From positions 124,001 through 188,000 of the forward strand of contig CAVPQU010000011.1 in assembly GCA_963707665.1 (NCBI GenBank): 64,000 nt of DNA, in the 5' to 3' direction. The notes beneath the pieces were generated by a model. That model searched no databases and had not been told where the DNA came from. It saw only the letters and a list, made by a program, of their open reading frames with translations. Position numbers and translations under genes: made by a program. This DNA comes from DATJCV01 sp963707665 (lineage in GTDB: Bacteria; Pseudomonadota; Gammaproteobacteria; Burkholderiales; Burkholderiaceae_D). Below are positions 55,835-64,000 of this stretch, one piece after another (position 1 is the first letter of the stretch; each line of letters starts with the position of its first letter).

Positions 55835-56486
55835 TTAATTCGTGCCGCAGATGAAATTGACCACCGCCGGCGTCAGCCAGCCCAGCGCCGCGAACAGCAC
55901 CAGCCAGACCGCCAGCAGGAAATGCCAGTAACGGGCGCAGAGCGCGATGCGCAGTGCGGTGCGGGCCGGGTCGGCGTCTTGCCGCGCGCCCCTCGCCGTC
56001 ACCGCCCAGCCGACCAGTCCGCCCATCACATGCAGACCGTGCATCGCCGTCAGCAGGTAGAAGAAACTGCCGGCCGGATTGCCGACCGGCATGACGTGGC
56101 TGGCCTGCAGCGCCTGCCAGGCCGACAGCTGTACCGCCAGGAAGGCCAGCGCGCAGACGCCGCCGGCAAGCAGCAGGCGACGCGCGCGTTGCGCCTGCAG
56201 GGCGTGCGCCGCCGCGCTGGCTCGCTTGCAGCAGGATGCTGCCGGCGATCAGCAGTGCGGTGCTGAGCCACAGTTGCCAGGGCGGAGCGATCGGCGACCA
56301 GTCGCTGGCCGTCATGCGCATCGCATACGCCATGAGGAACAGCGAAAACAGGCTGGTGGCGACGCCGATGAACAGCCACAGCGCGACGCTGGCGGCGGTG
56401 AAGCGGCCCGCGCCCCAGCGCACGGAGCCCACGCCGCCACCGCCGTGACCGGCGCGTATGCCGTTGGAGGAGACGAAGGCGCTCAT
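55835..56486 (-). CDS. Second subunit III-like heme-copper oxidase protein, one frame break
   Basis: About 216 residues over two frames. It starts MSAFVSSNGIRAGHGGGGVG, with helices VALWLFIGVATSLFSLFLMA and WLSTALLIAGSILLQASQ. Near 56215 one extra base shifts the frame to RAAAHALQAQRARRLLLAGG, then FYLLTAMHGLHVMGGLVGWA and YWHFLLAVWLVLFAALGWL. The HGLHV and YWHF motifs mark a subunit III. Having two such genes in series (this and 55122-55814) is seen in some caa3-type operons. It overlaps the subunit I stop by 4 bp. Confidence 0.85.
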
Positions 56487-58249
56487 GCCGGCACCTCGCC
56501 GCGCGCCGGCGTTTCAAGGATATCGACTTCGGGCGGCGCATTTTGCGGGATGAAGTCCTGCGCCGCGCCCGGCACGCTGTAGGCATAGGCGCCGCGATAG
56601 ACCACCGGCAGCTGTGGCCCCCAGTTGCCGTGGGCCGGCGGCGTGGCCGGCGTCTGCCATTCGAGCGAGGCGGCGCGCCAGGGATTGCCGTCGGCGCGGC
56701 GGCCGCGGAACACGCTCCAGATGATATTGACGAGAAATACCAGCTGGGCGGTCGCCACCAAGAGCGCCACTACGGTGATGAAGGCGGAAAGCGTCTGTGC
56801 CGACTGCGGGATGAACTTGTAACCCTCGAACGCATAATAGCGGCGCGGCATGCCGAGGATGCCGAGATAGTGCATCGGGAAGAAGATCGCATAGGTGCCG
56901 AGGAAGGTGATCCAGAAATGCAGCCGGCCCAGCGTGTCATTCAGCAGGCGGCCGCTGACTTTGGGGAACCAGTGATAGATGCCGCCGAAGATCACCAGCA
57001 GCGGCGCCACACCCATCACCATATGGAAATGGGCCACCACGAAATAGGTGTTGGAGAGCGGAATGTCGACGCTGACATTGCCCAGGAACAGCCCGGTCAA
57101 GCCGCCGATCAGGAAGGTGCTGATGAAACCTAGCGCAAACAGCATCGGCACCGTCAGGTGGATGTCGCCGCGCCACAAGGTCAGCAGCCAGTTGTAGACC
57201 TTGATCGCAGTCGGTACCGCGATGATCAGCGTCGTCGTGGCGAAGAAAAAGCCGAAGTACGGATTCATGCCGGAAACGAACATGTGGTGCGCCCATACCA
57301 CGACGCTCAGCACGCCGATTGCCAGCAGCGCCCAGACCATGGTGCGATAGCCGAAGATGCTCTTGCGCGCATGCACGCTGATCAGGTCGGAGACGATGCC
57401 GAACGCCGGCAACGCCACGATGTAGACCTCGGGATGGCCGAAAAACCAGAACAGATGCTGGAACAGCAGCGGGCTGCCGCCCTTGTATTCGGTGACCTTG
57501 CCCATCGACACCAGCGCCGGCATGAAGAAACTGGTGCCTAGCGTGCGGTCGAGCAGCATCATCACGCCGGAAACAAACAGCGCCGGGAACGCCAGCAGCG
57601 CCAGCACGGTGGCGACGAAAATGCCCCACACGGTCAGCGGCATGCGCATTAGCGTCATGCCTTCGGTACGCGCCTGCAGGATCGTCGTGACGTAATTGAG
57701 GCCGCCCATGGTAGTCGCGGCGATAAAGATCAGTAGCGACACCAGCATCAGGATGATGCCCCATTCGTAGCCGGGGGTGCCGGGCAGGATCGCCTGCGGC
57801 GGGTACAGGGTCCAGCCGGCGCCGGTGGGACCGCCCGGCACGAAGAAGCTGGTCAGCAGCACGATCACCGACAACAGGTAGACCCAGAAGCTCAGCATGT
57901 TGAGATAGGGGAACACCATGTCGCGCGCGCCCACCATCAGCGGAATCAGGTAGTTGCCGAAGCCGCCGAGAAATAGCGCGGTCAGCAGGTAGATCACCAT
58001 GATCATGCCGTGCATGGTCATGTACTGGTAGTAATGCGTGGCATCGATGGAGGGGAAGCTGCCGGGGAAGCCGAGCTGCAGCCGCATCAGGTTGGACAGC
58101 GTCAATCCGACCAGTCCCACCGCGATCGCCACGCACGCATACTGCACGGCAATCACCTTGTGATCCTGGCTCCAGACGTATTTGGTCAGGAAGCTGCGGG
58201 GCGCCTGATGCAGGCTGTCATCGTGCATGCTGTCGTCAGCAGTGGCCAT
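56483..58249 (-). CDS. ctaD: Cytochrome c oxidase subunit I (caa3-type)
   Basis: 588 residues, 12 membrane helices. Heme and copper ligands: His80 (TMHG), His272 with Glu274 and the crosslinked Tyr276 (GHPEVY), His321-His322 (WAHHMF), and His407/His409 (AHFHMVMG). D-channel residues N99 (FGNY), D110 (GARDMVFP) and N117 (YLNMLSFW) are present, so it is an A1-type proton pump. It reduces oxygen to water. It is flanked by subunits II and III. Confidence 0.96.
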   Translation of the reverse strand: MATADDSMHDDSLHQAPRSFLTKYVWSQDHKVIAVQYACVAIAVGLVGLTLSNLMRLQLGFPGSFPSIDATHYYQYMTMHGMIMVIYLLTALFLGGFGNYLIPLMVGARDMVFPYLNMLSFWVYLLSVIVLLTSFFVPGGPTGAGWTLYPPQAILPGTPGYEWGIILMLVSLLIFIAATTMGGLNYVTTILQARTEGMTLMRMPLTVWGIFVATVLALLAFPALFVSGVMMLLDRTLGTSFFMPALVSMGKVTEYKGGSPLLFQHLFWFFGHPEVYIVALPAFGIVSDLISVHARKSIFGYRTMVWALLAIGVLSVVVWAHHMFVSGMNPYFGFFFATTTLIIAVPTAIKVYNWLLTLWRGDIHLTVPMLFALGFISTFLIGGLTGLFLGNVSVDIPLSNTYFVVAHFHMVMGVAPLLVIFGGIYHWFPKVSGRLLNDTLGRLHFWITFLGTYAIFFPMHYLGILGMPRRYYAFEGYKFIPQSAQTLSAFITVVALLVATAQLVFLVNIIWSVFRGRRADGNPWRAASLEWQTPATPPAHGNWGPQLPVVYRGAYAYSVPGAAQDFIPQNAPPEVDILETPARGEVPA

Positions 58250-59429
58250 CGCGGTTCCTCATTGTGATCCCGGCGCTGCCGATTGCGCTGCTTGCGGCCG
58301 CGCGGCCGCCTGAGCCGGCACCGAGAGAGCGGATATACGCCACCAGCGCTGCCAGTTCGCCGTCGGTCATCTCAATCTTCGGCATGATTGGGGCGAAGCC
58401 TTTCACCACCCGTGCCTGCGGGTTGCGGATGAAGTTACGCAGATAATCTTCGTCGACATGGGCACTGCTGCCGTCGGCCATGGTTTCGGTTTTGCCGTAC
58501 AGCCCTTTCCAGGTCGGCCCGACACGCGGACTGCCGTCTACCGTATGACAAGCGACGCAGCCTTTAGATTCGGAAAGCGCTTGGCCCTGAACCGCCAGCG
58601 TGCCGGCGCCTGCACCCGGCGCCGGCGCCTTGGCGGCGCTGGCCATGGTCAGCGCAAACGTCGGCTGCCGTTTCAGCCAGGCCGCGAAGGCGTTTTCGTC
58701 TTCCACCACGACATAGCCGCGCATGGTGTAGTGGCCCACCCCGCACAGTTGCGCGCACAAGATTTCATAGCGCCCGGCCTTGGTGGGCGTGAACCAGAAC
58801 GAAGTCACCATGCCGGGCACCATGTTCATGCGAGCGCGGAACGGTGGCACGTAAAAATCATGCAATACGTCTTGCGAACGCAGCAGCAGCTTCACCGGCT
58901 TGTTCAGTGGCAAATGCAGCTCGTTGTTATCGACGAGAATATTCTCGCGGCCGACCGGGTCGGATGGATCGAGCCCGAACGGATTGCCGGCGCTGATCAG
59001 GTTGACATCGGTCCGTCCCAGCTTGCCGTCGGCGCCTGGAAGGCGGAAGCGCCACTGCCACTGCTGGCCAAGCACCTCCAGCTGCAGCGCATCGGCAGGC
59101 GCCTTGATGTATTCGGCATAGACGAACAAGCCCGGCGCCAACAATGCCATGATGCCGAGCGTCGTACCGCCGATCAGCCAGCGCTCCAGTTTCCGGTTGT
59201 CCGGTTGATAGGCCGCGCGGCTGCCGTCGCGGTGCCGGAAACGCAGCAGTACGTAGCCGAGAAAAAAATTGATGGCGACGAAGAAAATGCCGGTGGCGAT
59301 AAAGGTGATGGTCAGTGTGTCGTCCATCTGCCGCCAGTTCGAGGCAAGCGGCAAGGCCCACCACGGACTGAGGAAATGGAACAGCAGTGCAGCGGCGACG
59401 ATCACCACGAGTGCGACGGCCAAGGCCAT
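58236..59429 (-). CDS. ctaC: Cytochrome c oxidase subunit II with C-terminal cytochrome c (caa3-type)
   Basis: 397 residues; ATG after GAGGAGGATCGAT. Two N-terminal helices (LALAVALVVIVAAALLFHFL-like segment and FIATGIFFVAINFFLGYVLL) precede the cupredoxin domain. The CuA ligands are His190, Cys225, Cys229, His233 and Met236, with Glu in YEILCAQLCGVGH. A C-terminal c-type heme domain follows: CVACH at residues 291-295 and a distal Met in MPKIEMTDGELAALVAYI. The fusion defines a caa3 oxidase that carries its own electron donor. The gene overlaps subunit I by 14 bp. Confidence 0.94.
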   Translation of the reverse strand: MALAVALVVIVAAALLFHFLSPWWALPLASNWRQMDDTLTITFIATGIFFVAINFFLGYVLLRFRHRDGSRAAYQPDNRKLERWLIGGTTLGIMALLAPGLFVYAEYIKAPADALQLEVLGQQWQWRFRLPGADGKLGRTDVNLISAGNPFGLDPSDPVGRENILVDNNELHLPLNKPVKLLLRSQDVLHDFYVPPFRARMNMVPGMVTSFWFTPTKAGRYEILCAQLCGVGHYTMRGYVVVEDENAFAAWLKRQPTFALTMASAAKAPAPGAGAGTLAVQGQALSESKGCVACHTVDGSPRVGPTWKGLYGKTETMADGSSAHVDEDYLRNFIRNPQARVVKGFAPIMPKIEMTDGELAALVAYIRSLGAGSGGRAAASSAIGSAGITMRNRDGHC

Positions 59430-59557
59430 ATCGATCCTCCTCGCGCGGAATCGTCCGCAGCTTGCAGCTACGCCGCCAGCGCCAGCACTGCAGAGAAGTC
59501 ACCGCATCGCCTACCCGGCACGCCTGCCGAGATAGGGGGGTGATCAGTTCGATTCGT

Positions 59558-60067
59558 TTAGCTCAATTCGTTCAATTCGCGCCGTTCCAGCTTCCAGTAG
59601 GTGGCCGCCGCCACCATGCCAAAGATCAGATGCGCGACCAATGCCGCCCAGCCACGCATATCGGCGAACCATGGAAAGACGCGTTCCATGCCGTAAAAAT
59701 TGAACAGGTACAGGAACAGCCCAAATATTGCACCGCTCAACAGAGCCATGCCGGTGCTTGAATCAAGATGAAACGGCGCGATGATTGCCGCCAGAATCAT
59801 GCCGAATACAATGCCGAGCACGTAATGCGTGACCAGCGCTGCGGCGACCACCGACAGACTGAAGCCGGTAGTTGGCAATACGACCGGCCCCAGCACCAGC
59901 GCAGCCACCATATGCGGTGTAGTCCACGGGCCTACGCCCGTGACAAGCGTGCTCCAGAGCATCTCGAGGATCATCACGACGGCGCCCGCGACAAATCCGG
60001 ACGCTGCAGCCATTGGCCAGTCCGGCAACCGCCTGTCCCAATGATGCGACTCCATGTGAAGTTCCAT
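59558..60067 (-). CDS. Membrane protein of unknown function, first gene of the oxidase cluster
   Basis: 169 residues; GGAGGCTAT precedes the ATG at 60067. About four hydrophobic segments: AAASGFVAGAVVMILEMLWS, HMVAALVLGPVVLPTTGFSL, THYVLGIVFGMILAAIIAPF, and GMALLSGAIFGLFLYLFNFY, plus a final one. It is rich in small residues and His near helix ends. Proteins like this often lie next to caa3 oxidase operons, but no role is established to my knowledge. It is 128 bp upstream of ctaC. Confidence 0.75.
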   Translation of the reverse strand: MELHMESHHWDRRLPDWPMAAASGFVAGAVVMILEMLWSTLVTGVGPWTTPHMVAALVLGPVVLPTTGFSLSVVAAALVTHYVLGIVFGMILAAIIAPFHLDSSTGMALLSGAIFGLFLYLFNFYGMERVFPWFADMRGWAALVAHLIFGMVAAATYWKLERRELNELS

Positions 60068-60468
60068 ATAGCCTCCACAATGAAAAACGTCCCGGTCATA
60101 CTCCTCACAAGAATTTTGCAGGCGCGCCGGACGACACCATGCAACGCGATGGCTTATTCAGTGTAGGTGGAATTTACCAACATTCAATGTCGGAAAAAAA
60201 TAGGGTTATGGCTTGTTTGTGCAAACCCAGGAAGGGTGTCGGGTCGCCGCAAAAACCGCTTGGCGCAAGGAAGATGTATGTCTGATGGACAGGGAATTCA
60301 GAGATGCAATCCAGATGAGATCGGGATCACGGATCCGGATATTGCGCACCTGGTGTCCATAAAGAAATGTTGCGAGAATTCGCGGCAGCGGGATCGCCAA
60401 AGCATTGCTTGACGGCGATGGGCTGTGCCGTCGCGTTGGTCAAGTACGACAAATTTTTTCTGCGTTAG

Positions 60469-60579
60469 TCAGTCGCATACCGCCAGCGATGCCACGATAG
60501 CCCCGCCAAGCTGCTGGAAGTAATGATGCTCTTCGTCACATTTTCCGGTGCAGCCATGGCCGCAACCGTTGCAAGGCAT
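60469..60579 (-). CDS. Possible small Cys-rich protein (36 residues)
   Basis: Reads MPCNGCGHGCTGKCDEEHHY then FQQLGGAIVASLAVCD. Five Cys in the first 14 residues (spacing C-x2-C-x3-C-x3-C) plus two His look like a metal site, and the position next to a copper/heme oxidase cluster is suggestive. There is no good ribosome site before the ATG, and an in-frame stop lies about 46 bp upstream. A chance frame in GC-rich DNA is quite possible. Confidence 0.25.
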   Translation of the reverse strand: MPCNGCGHGCTGKCDEEHHYFQQLGGAIVASLAVCD

Positions 60580-60678
60580 TCGGCAAGGCAGCCGGATTGC
60601 GGGCGCGTGTTGAGATGACAGAGATCACATATCTGCGGTTAAACGATTAGCAAATTTACGACGCGATATGTTGATTTG

Positions 60679-60707
60679 GGACTCTGTCGTATTAGCTGTT
60701 GGAAGCC
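60679..60707 (+). repeat. Remnant of the GGCTCTGTCGC repeat (outer end)
   Basis: GGACTCTGTCGTATTAGCTG followed by TTGGAA matches the outer end of the copies at 3080 and 12108 (GGCTCTGTCGCAGTGAGCTG / GGCTCTGTCGCTTTAGCCGT). The rest of the element is missing; a REP fragment starts 8 bp later. Confidence 0.5.
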
Positions 60708-60714
60708 ATGCCAT

Positions 60715-60737
60715 GTCGTTCCCGCCTTCGTAGGCGG
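60715..60737. repeat. REP palindrome
   Basis: GTCGTTCCCGCCTTCGTAGG then CGG: the left arm is complete and the right arm partial compared with the other REP copies. Confidence 0.6.
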
Positions 60738-60754
60738 CAAAGCCTGATCTGGCC

Positions 60755-60816
60755 GAGTATATTAAAAATAATCAACATTCGTAGCGTGGAATTGACGCTG
60801 CATATAGAGGAGTATG
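60755..60816 (+). repeat. GGAGTATRTG pair, copy F (55-bp spacing)
   Basis: GAGTATATT at 60755 and GGAGTATGC at 60809, with TAT steps 55 bp apart, two more than in the other copies. GGAAT at 60788 and ATAT at 60802 match the inner motifs of copies A and D with a one-base offset. It lies 22 bp from the mfd stop. Confidence 0.65.
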
Positions 60817-60838
60817 CGGATCATCCCGACAGTCTGCA

Positions 60839-63800
60839 TCAACCGGTCAGCATCTTGATTGTCGCCTTCACCTGCGTCACCCGCGCCGCCAGGTCCGGCA
60901 TGTTGACGATAACGCGTAACTTGTCTTGCCCGTTCAGCTTGATATGCCGGTTTTTCTGGATCAGCTCGATGATGCGCATGGCGTCGATTGGCGGATTCGG
61001 TTCGAACTGCAACTGCGCTGCTTCGGCGTGCGCGTCGATCTTGATGATGCCGATCGGGCGCGCCGTCAGTCGCAGGCGGTGGGTTTCGATCAGGGCCTTG
61101 ACCGGGTCCGGCAGCTTGCCGAAACGGTCGATCAATTCTTCCTGCAAGTCGTCGATGGCTTCGGCGCTGCTGCAGTTGGCCATGCGCTTATAGAGCGACA
61201 AGCGTTCGTGCACATCGCCGCAGAAATCCGCCGGTAACAGCGCCGGCACGTGCAGATTGATTTCGGTGGTGGTCGAAAGCGGCGCCGCCAGGTCGGGTTC
61301 CTTGCCGTTCTTCAGCGCCTTCACCGCTTCGTTCAGCATGTCGGAATACAGCTGGAAGCCGATTTCGGTCATTTCGCCCGACTGGTTTTCGCCCAGCACT
61401 TCGCCGGCGCCGCGGATTTCCAGGTCGTGCATCGCCAGGTAGAAGCCGCTGCCCAGTTCTTCCATCTGCTGGATCGCATCCAGCCGCCGCTGCGCCAGTT
61501 TGCTCAAACCCTGCACGTCGTGCACCAGCAGGTAGGCGTAGGCTTGATGGTGCGAACGGCCGACGCGGCCGCGCAGCTGGTGCAATTGCGCCAGGCCGAA
61601 CTTGTCGGCGCGGTGCATGACGATGGTGTTGGCGGTGGGAACGTCGATACCGGTTTCGATGATGGTGGTGCACAGCAGGATGTTGAAGCGCTGGGCGACG
61701 AAGTCGCGCATCACCTTTTCCAGCTCGCGCTCGTGCATCTGGCCGTGGGCGACGCCGATGCGCGCCTCCGGCAGCAGTTCTTCCAGCATCGCGCGGCGAT
61801 TCTGGATGGTTTCCACCTCGTTGTGCAGGAAATACACCTGGCCGCCGCGCTTCAGTTCGCGCAAACAGGCTTCGCGGATCACCGCCTCGCCTTCGCTACG
61901 GACGAAGGTCTTGATCGCCAGCCGCTTTTGCGGCGCGGTGGCGATGATCGAAAAGTCGCGCAAGCCTTCCAGCGCCATGCCGAGCGTGCGCGGGATCGGC
62001 GTCGCCGTCAGCGTCAGCACATCGACCTCGGCGCGCAAGGCTTTCAGCGCTTCCTTCTGGCGCACGCCGAAGCGGTGTTCTTCGTCGATGATGACCAGCC
62101 CCAGGCGGCTGAATTTGACATCTTTCGACAGCAGCTTGTGGGTGCCGATCACGATGTCGAGCGTGCCGTCGGCCATGCCCTTGATCGCCTGCGTGACTTC
62201 CTTGCCGGTACGAAAGCGCGACAGCTCGGCGATTTTCACCGGCCAGTCGGCGAAGCGGTCGGCAAACAGCTGCGCATGCTGCTCGGCCAGCAGCGTGGTC
62301 GGCGCCAGGATCGCCACTTGCTTGCCGCCCAGCACGGCGACGAAGGCGGCGCGCAGCGCGACTTCAGTCTTGCCGAAGCCGACGTCGCCGCAGATCAGGC
62401 GGTCCATCGGCTTGCCCGAGGTCATGTCTTCGATTACGGCGGTAATCGCCGCTGCCTGGTCCGGGGTTTCCTCGAAGCCGAAGCTGTCGGCAAACGCCGC
62501 GTAGTCCTGCGCCGAATATTCGAACTGGTGGCCCTGGCGCAGTGCCCGTCGCGCATACAGGTTGAGCAGTTCGGCGGCGGTGTCGCGCACCTGCTGGGCG
62601 GCGCGCTGCTTGGCTTTTTCCCACTGGCCGGAGCCCAGCGCATGCAGCGGCGCGTCGTCCGGCGAAGCGCCCGAGTAGCGCGAGATCACATGCAACTGCG
62701 CCACCGGCACATACAGCTTGGTGTCCTTCGCGTATTCGAGGTGCAGGAATTCGGTTTCGCCTTGGCCCAGGTCCATGCTGGTCAGGCCCATGTAGCGGCC
62801 GATGCCGTGGTTGATGTGCACCACCGGATCGCCGATCTTCAGCTCCGACAGGTCGCGCACCATCGATTCGATCTGGCTTGCGCCTTCCTGCCGTTTGCGC
62901 CCGGCGCGACGGCCGGAGCCGGCATACAACTCGGTTTCGGTGACGAAGGCCAGGTTGCCCAGCGCTGCGGCCGACTCGAAACCGGCATACAGCGGCGCTA
63001 CGCCCAGCATCACCCGGGCGCCGGCGGCAGCAAAATCGGCGTAGCCCTCGCACAGCTCGACGTGCAGATCATGCTCGTTGAAAACCTGCTGCAGGGTCTC
63101 GCGGCGGCCATGGGATTCGGCGCAGATCAGCACGCGCTTGTCGGTCTGTAGCAGATACGAGCGTAAATTCACCAGCGGATCGTCGGCACGGCGATTGACC
63201 GCGACGTCAGGGATGGGCGCCGACAGATCGGATGCCGCCGCGCCCGCTTGCATCACCCAGCGCCCGTACGGCTTGGCCAGTGTGAAAAAATCCTCGTCCC
63301 GTAAAAACAGCGTTTCCGGCGCCAGCAGTGGCCGTTCGCGGTCCGATTTCAGGAAGTTGTAGCGCGACTGGGTATCGAGCCAAAAACGCCGGATGGCATC
63401 GTCGATGTCGCCCAGCAACGCGAACATGGTGTCAGTCGGCAGGTAATCGAACAGCGTTGCGGTCTGTTCGAAAAATAGCGGCAGGTAGTATTCGATGCCG
63501 GCCGAGGCGATGCCGTGACCGATGTCCTTGTAGATCGCCGAGCGCGACGGATCGCCCTCGAACACTTCGCGCCAGCGATTGCGGAACGCGGTGCGCGCCG
63601 CCTCGTCCATCGGAAATTCGCGCCCAGGCAAGAGTCGCACTTCGCTTACCGGATACAGCGAGCGCTGGGTGTCGGCATCGAAGGTGCGGATGGTGTCGAT
63701 GGTGTCGCCGAACAGGTCGAGCCGGTAGGGCAGCGCCGAGCCCATCGGAAACAGGTCGATCAGTCCGCCACGCACCGAATATTCGCCGGGCGACATGACT

Positions 63801-64000
63801 TGCGAGACGTGGGTATAGCCGGCCAGGGTGAGCTGCGACTTCAGCCGTGCTTCGTCCAGTGTCTCCCCCTTTTTGAAAAAAAAGGTATAGGCGGCGAGGA
63901 ACGGCGGTGGCGCCATCCGCAGCAGGGCGGTGGTGGCAGGCACGATCAGGACGTCGCACTGGCCGTTCTGGATTTCATACAGCGTCGCCAGCCGTTGCGA
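60839..64000 (-). CDS. mfd: Transcription-repair coupling factor Mfd, 5' end outside window
   Basis: The last 1,053 codons are visible; the frame runs out of the window at 64000. The visible part covers the end of the UvrB-homology region (TLAGYTHVSQVMSPGEYSVR, GLIDLFPMGSALPYRLDLFG), the RNA-polymerase-interacting domain (VVHINHGIGRYMGLTSMDLG) and the SF2 translocase (Walker A CGDVGFGKTEVALRA, DEEH box LVIIDEEHRFGVRQKEAL, motif VI QLHQLRGRVGRSHHQAYAYL). The C-terminal TRCF domain ends at a TGA on 60839-60841. Mfd removes stalled RNA polymerase and recruits UvrA. Confidence 0.96.
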   Translation of the reverse strand, partial: SQRLATLYEIQNGQCDVLIVPATTALLRMAPPPFLAAYTFFFKKGETLDEARLKSQLTLAGYTHVSQVMSPGEYSVRGGLIDLFPMGSALPYRLDLFGDTIDTIRTFDADTQRSLYPVSEVRLLPGREFPMDEAARTAFRNRWREVFEGDPSRSAIYKDIGHGIASAGIEYYLPLFFEQTATLFDYLPTDTMFALLGDIDDAIRRFWLDTQSRYNFLKSDRERPLLAPETLFLRDEDFFTLAKPYGRWVMQAGAAASDLSAPIPDVAVNRRADDPLVNLRSYLLQTDKRVLICAESHGRRETLQQVFNEHDLHVELCEGYADFAAAGARVMLGVAPLYAGFESAAALGNLAFVTETELYAGSGRRAGRKRQEGASQIESMVRDLSELKIGDPVVHINHGIGRYMGLTSMDLGQGETEFLHLEYAKDTKLYVPVAQLHVISRYSGASPDDAPLHALGSGQWEKAKQRAAQQVRDTAAELLNLYARRALRQGHQFEYSAQDYAAFADSFGFEETPDQAAAITAVIEDMTSGKPMDRLICGDVGFGKTEVALRAAFVAVLGGKQVAILAPTTLLAEQHAQLFADRFADWPVKIAELSRFRTGKEVTQAIKGMADGTLDIVIGTHKLLSKDVKFSRLGLVIIDEEHRFGVRQKEALKALRAEVDVLTLTATPIPRTLGMALEGLRDFSIIATAPQKRLAIKTFVRSEGEAVIREACLRELKRGGQVYFLHNEVETIQNRRAMLEELLPEARIGVAHGQMHERELEKVMRDFVAQRFNILLCTTIIETGIDVPTANTIVMHRADKFGLAQLHQLRGRVGRSHHQAYAYLLVHDVQGLSKLAQRRLDAIQQMEELGSGFYLAMHDLEIRGAGEVLGENQSGEMTEIGFQLYSDMLNEAVKALKNGKEPDLAAPLSTTTEINLHVPALLPADFCGDVHERLSLYKRMANCSSAEAIDDLQEELIDRFGKLPDPVKALIETHRLRLTARPIGIIKIDAHAEAAQLQFEPNPPIDAMRIIELIQKNRHIKLNGQDKLRVIVNMPDLAARVTQVKATIKMLTG

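Larger units (their letters stand above)
60068..60838. other. Long intergenic region between the oxidase cluster and mfd
   Basis: 771 bp. From left to right it holds a presumed promoter for the oxidase cluster (none convincing), a 36-residue Cys-rich frame on the minus strand (60469-60579), a remnant of the GGCTCTGTCGC repeat (60679-60707), a truncated REP palindrome (60715-60737) and the GGAGTATRTG pair F (60755-60816). The base composition is lower in GC than the flanking genes. Confidence 0.5.

Noticed and set aside
60523..60618. A plus-strand 31-residue signal-peptide-like frame
   Set aside because: It has no ribosome site and no mature part, and it overlaps the Cys-rich minus-strand frame, itself uncertain.

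Overview
The window is GC-rich (low sixties percent by eye) and reads as a chromosomal segment of a betaproteobacterium. The best guess is Burkholderiales, Oxalobacteraceae-like: it has a phaC-phaB-phaR cluster, pgeF after rluD, bamD, a VF530-family gene and many GTCGTTCCCGC-type REP palindromes. No tRNA, rRNA, CRISPR, prophage or transposase gene was seen. Genus is not determinable from the sequence alone.

Layout. 1-3003 (+): a fatty-acyl or ring-side-chain catabolic block with two acyl-CoA dehydrogenases and two MaoC-type dehydratases. 3473-9967 (-): a YfcG-like glutathione transferase, an acyl-CoA dehydrogenase plus aminoglycoside-phosphotransferase-like kinase pair (the split form of the animal ACAD10/11 fusion), a histidine phosphatase, a PaaG-like crotonase and a PaaH-like 3-hydroxyacyl-CoA dehydrogenase. 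A 20-bp palindromic operator sits in front of the kinase gene. 10304-28269 (+): a complete MSHA-type type IV pilus locus. It runs mshE-G-F-B-A-C-D-O-P-Q, then mshI, a PilN-like gene, and mshJ-K-L-M-N. The two halves are in the reverse order to the Vibrio locus, and the ATPase keeps a c-di-GMP-binding N-domain. 28341-34815: housekeeping genes (GST, methionine-type aminotransferase, PIN protein, yaaA, bamD, rluD, pgeF, a small membrane protein). 34870-38107: phaC, phaB, phaR. 38219-41300: rimO, a small secreted protein, a PLP trans-sulfuration enzyme. 41470-53238 (-): a DHA2 MFS transporter, VF530, a small membrane protein, and an MdtABC-OprM-type tripartite efflux operon. 53645-60067 (-): serB and a caa3-type cytochrome c oxidase operon. 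60839-64000 (-): mfd, cut by the window end.

Sequence quality. Many otherwise well-conserved genes carry single-base frame breaks, mostly apparent +1 insertions. They are isolated outside the pilus locus but dense between about 13.6 and 18.7 kb (mshF to the start of mshQ). The conserved protein continues in another frame on the far side of each break. I therefore favour consensus errors or strain mixing for the isolated breaks, and leave real decay of the pilin genes open.

The most unusual observation is a short intergenic repeat family that I do not recognise. It has two direct copies of GGAGTATRTG exactly 53 bp apart in five loci and 55 bp apart in a sixth, with partly conserved sequence between. 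Each copy lies close to a stop codon. Three of the six also lie beside copies of a second repeat (GGCTCTGTCGC...GGGTCAGAGT...ACTCTGACCC), which elsewhere forms a ~280-bp inverted repeat resembling RAYT-type REPINs or MITEs. Other repeats fill the mdtA-mdtB gap, and one pair of REP palindromes appears to be translated inside an efflux lipoprotein leader.
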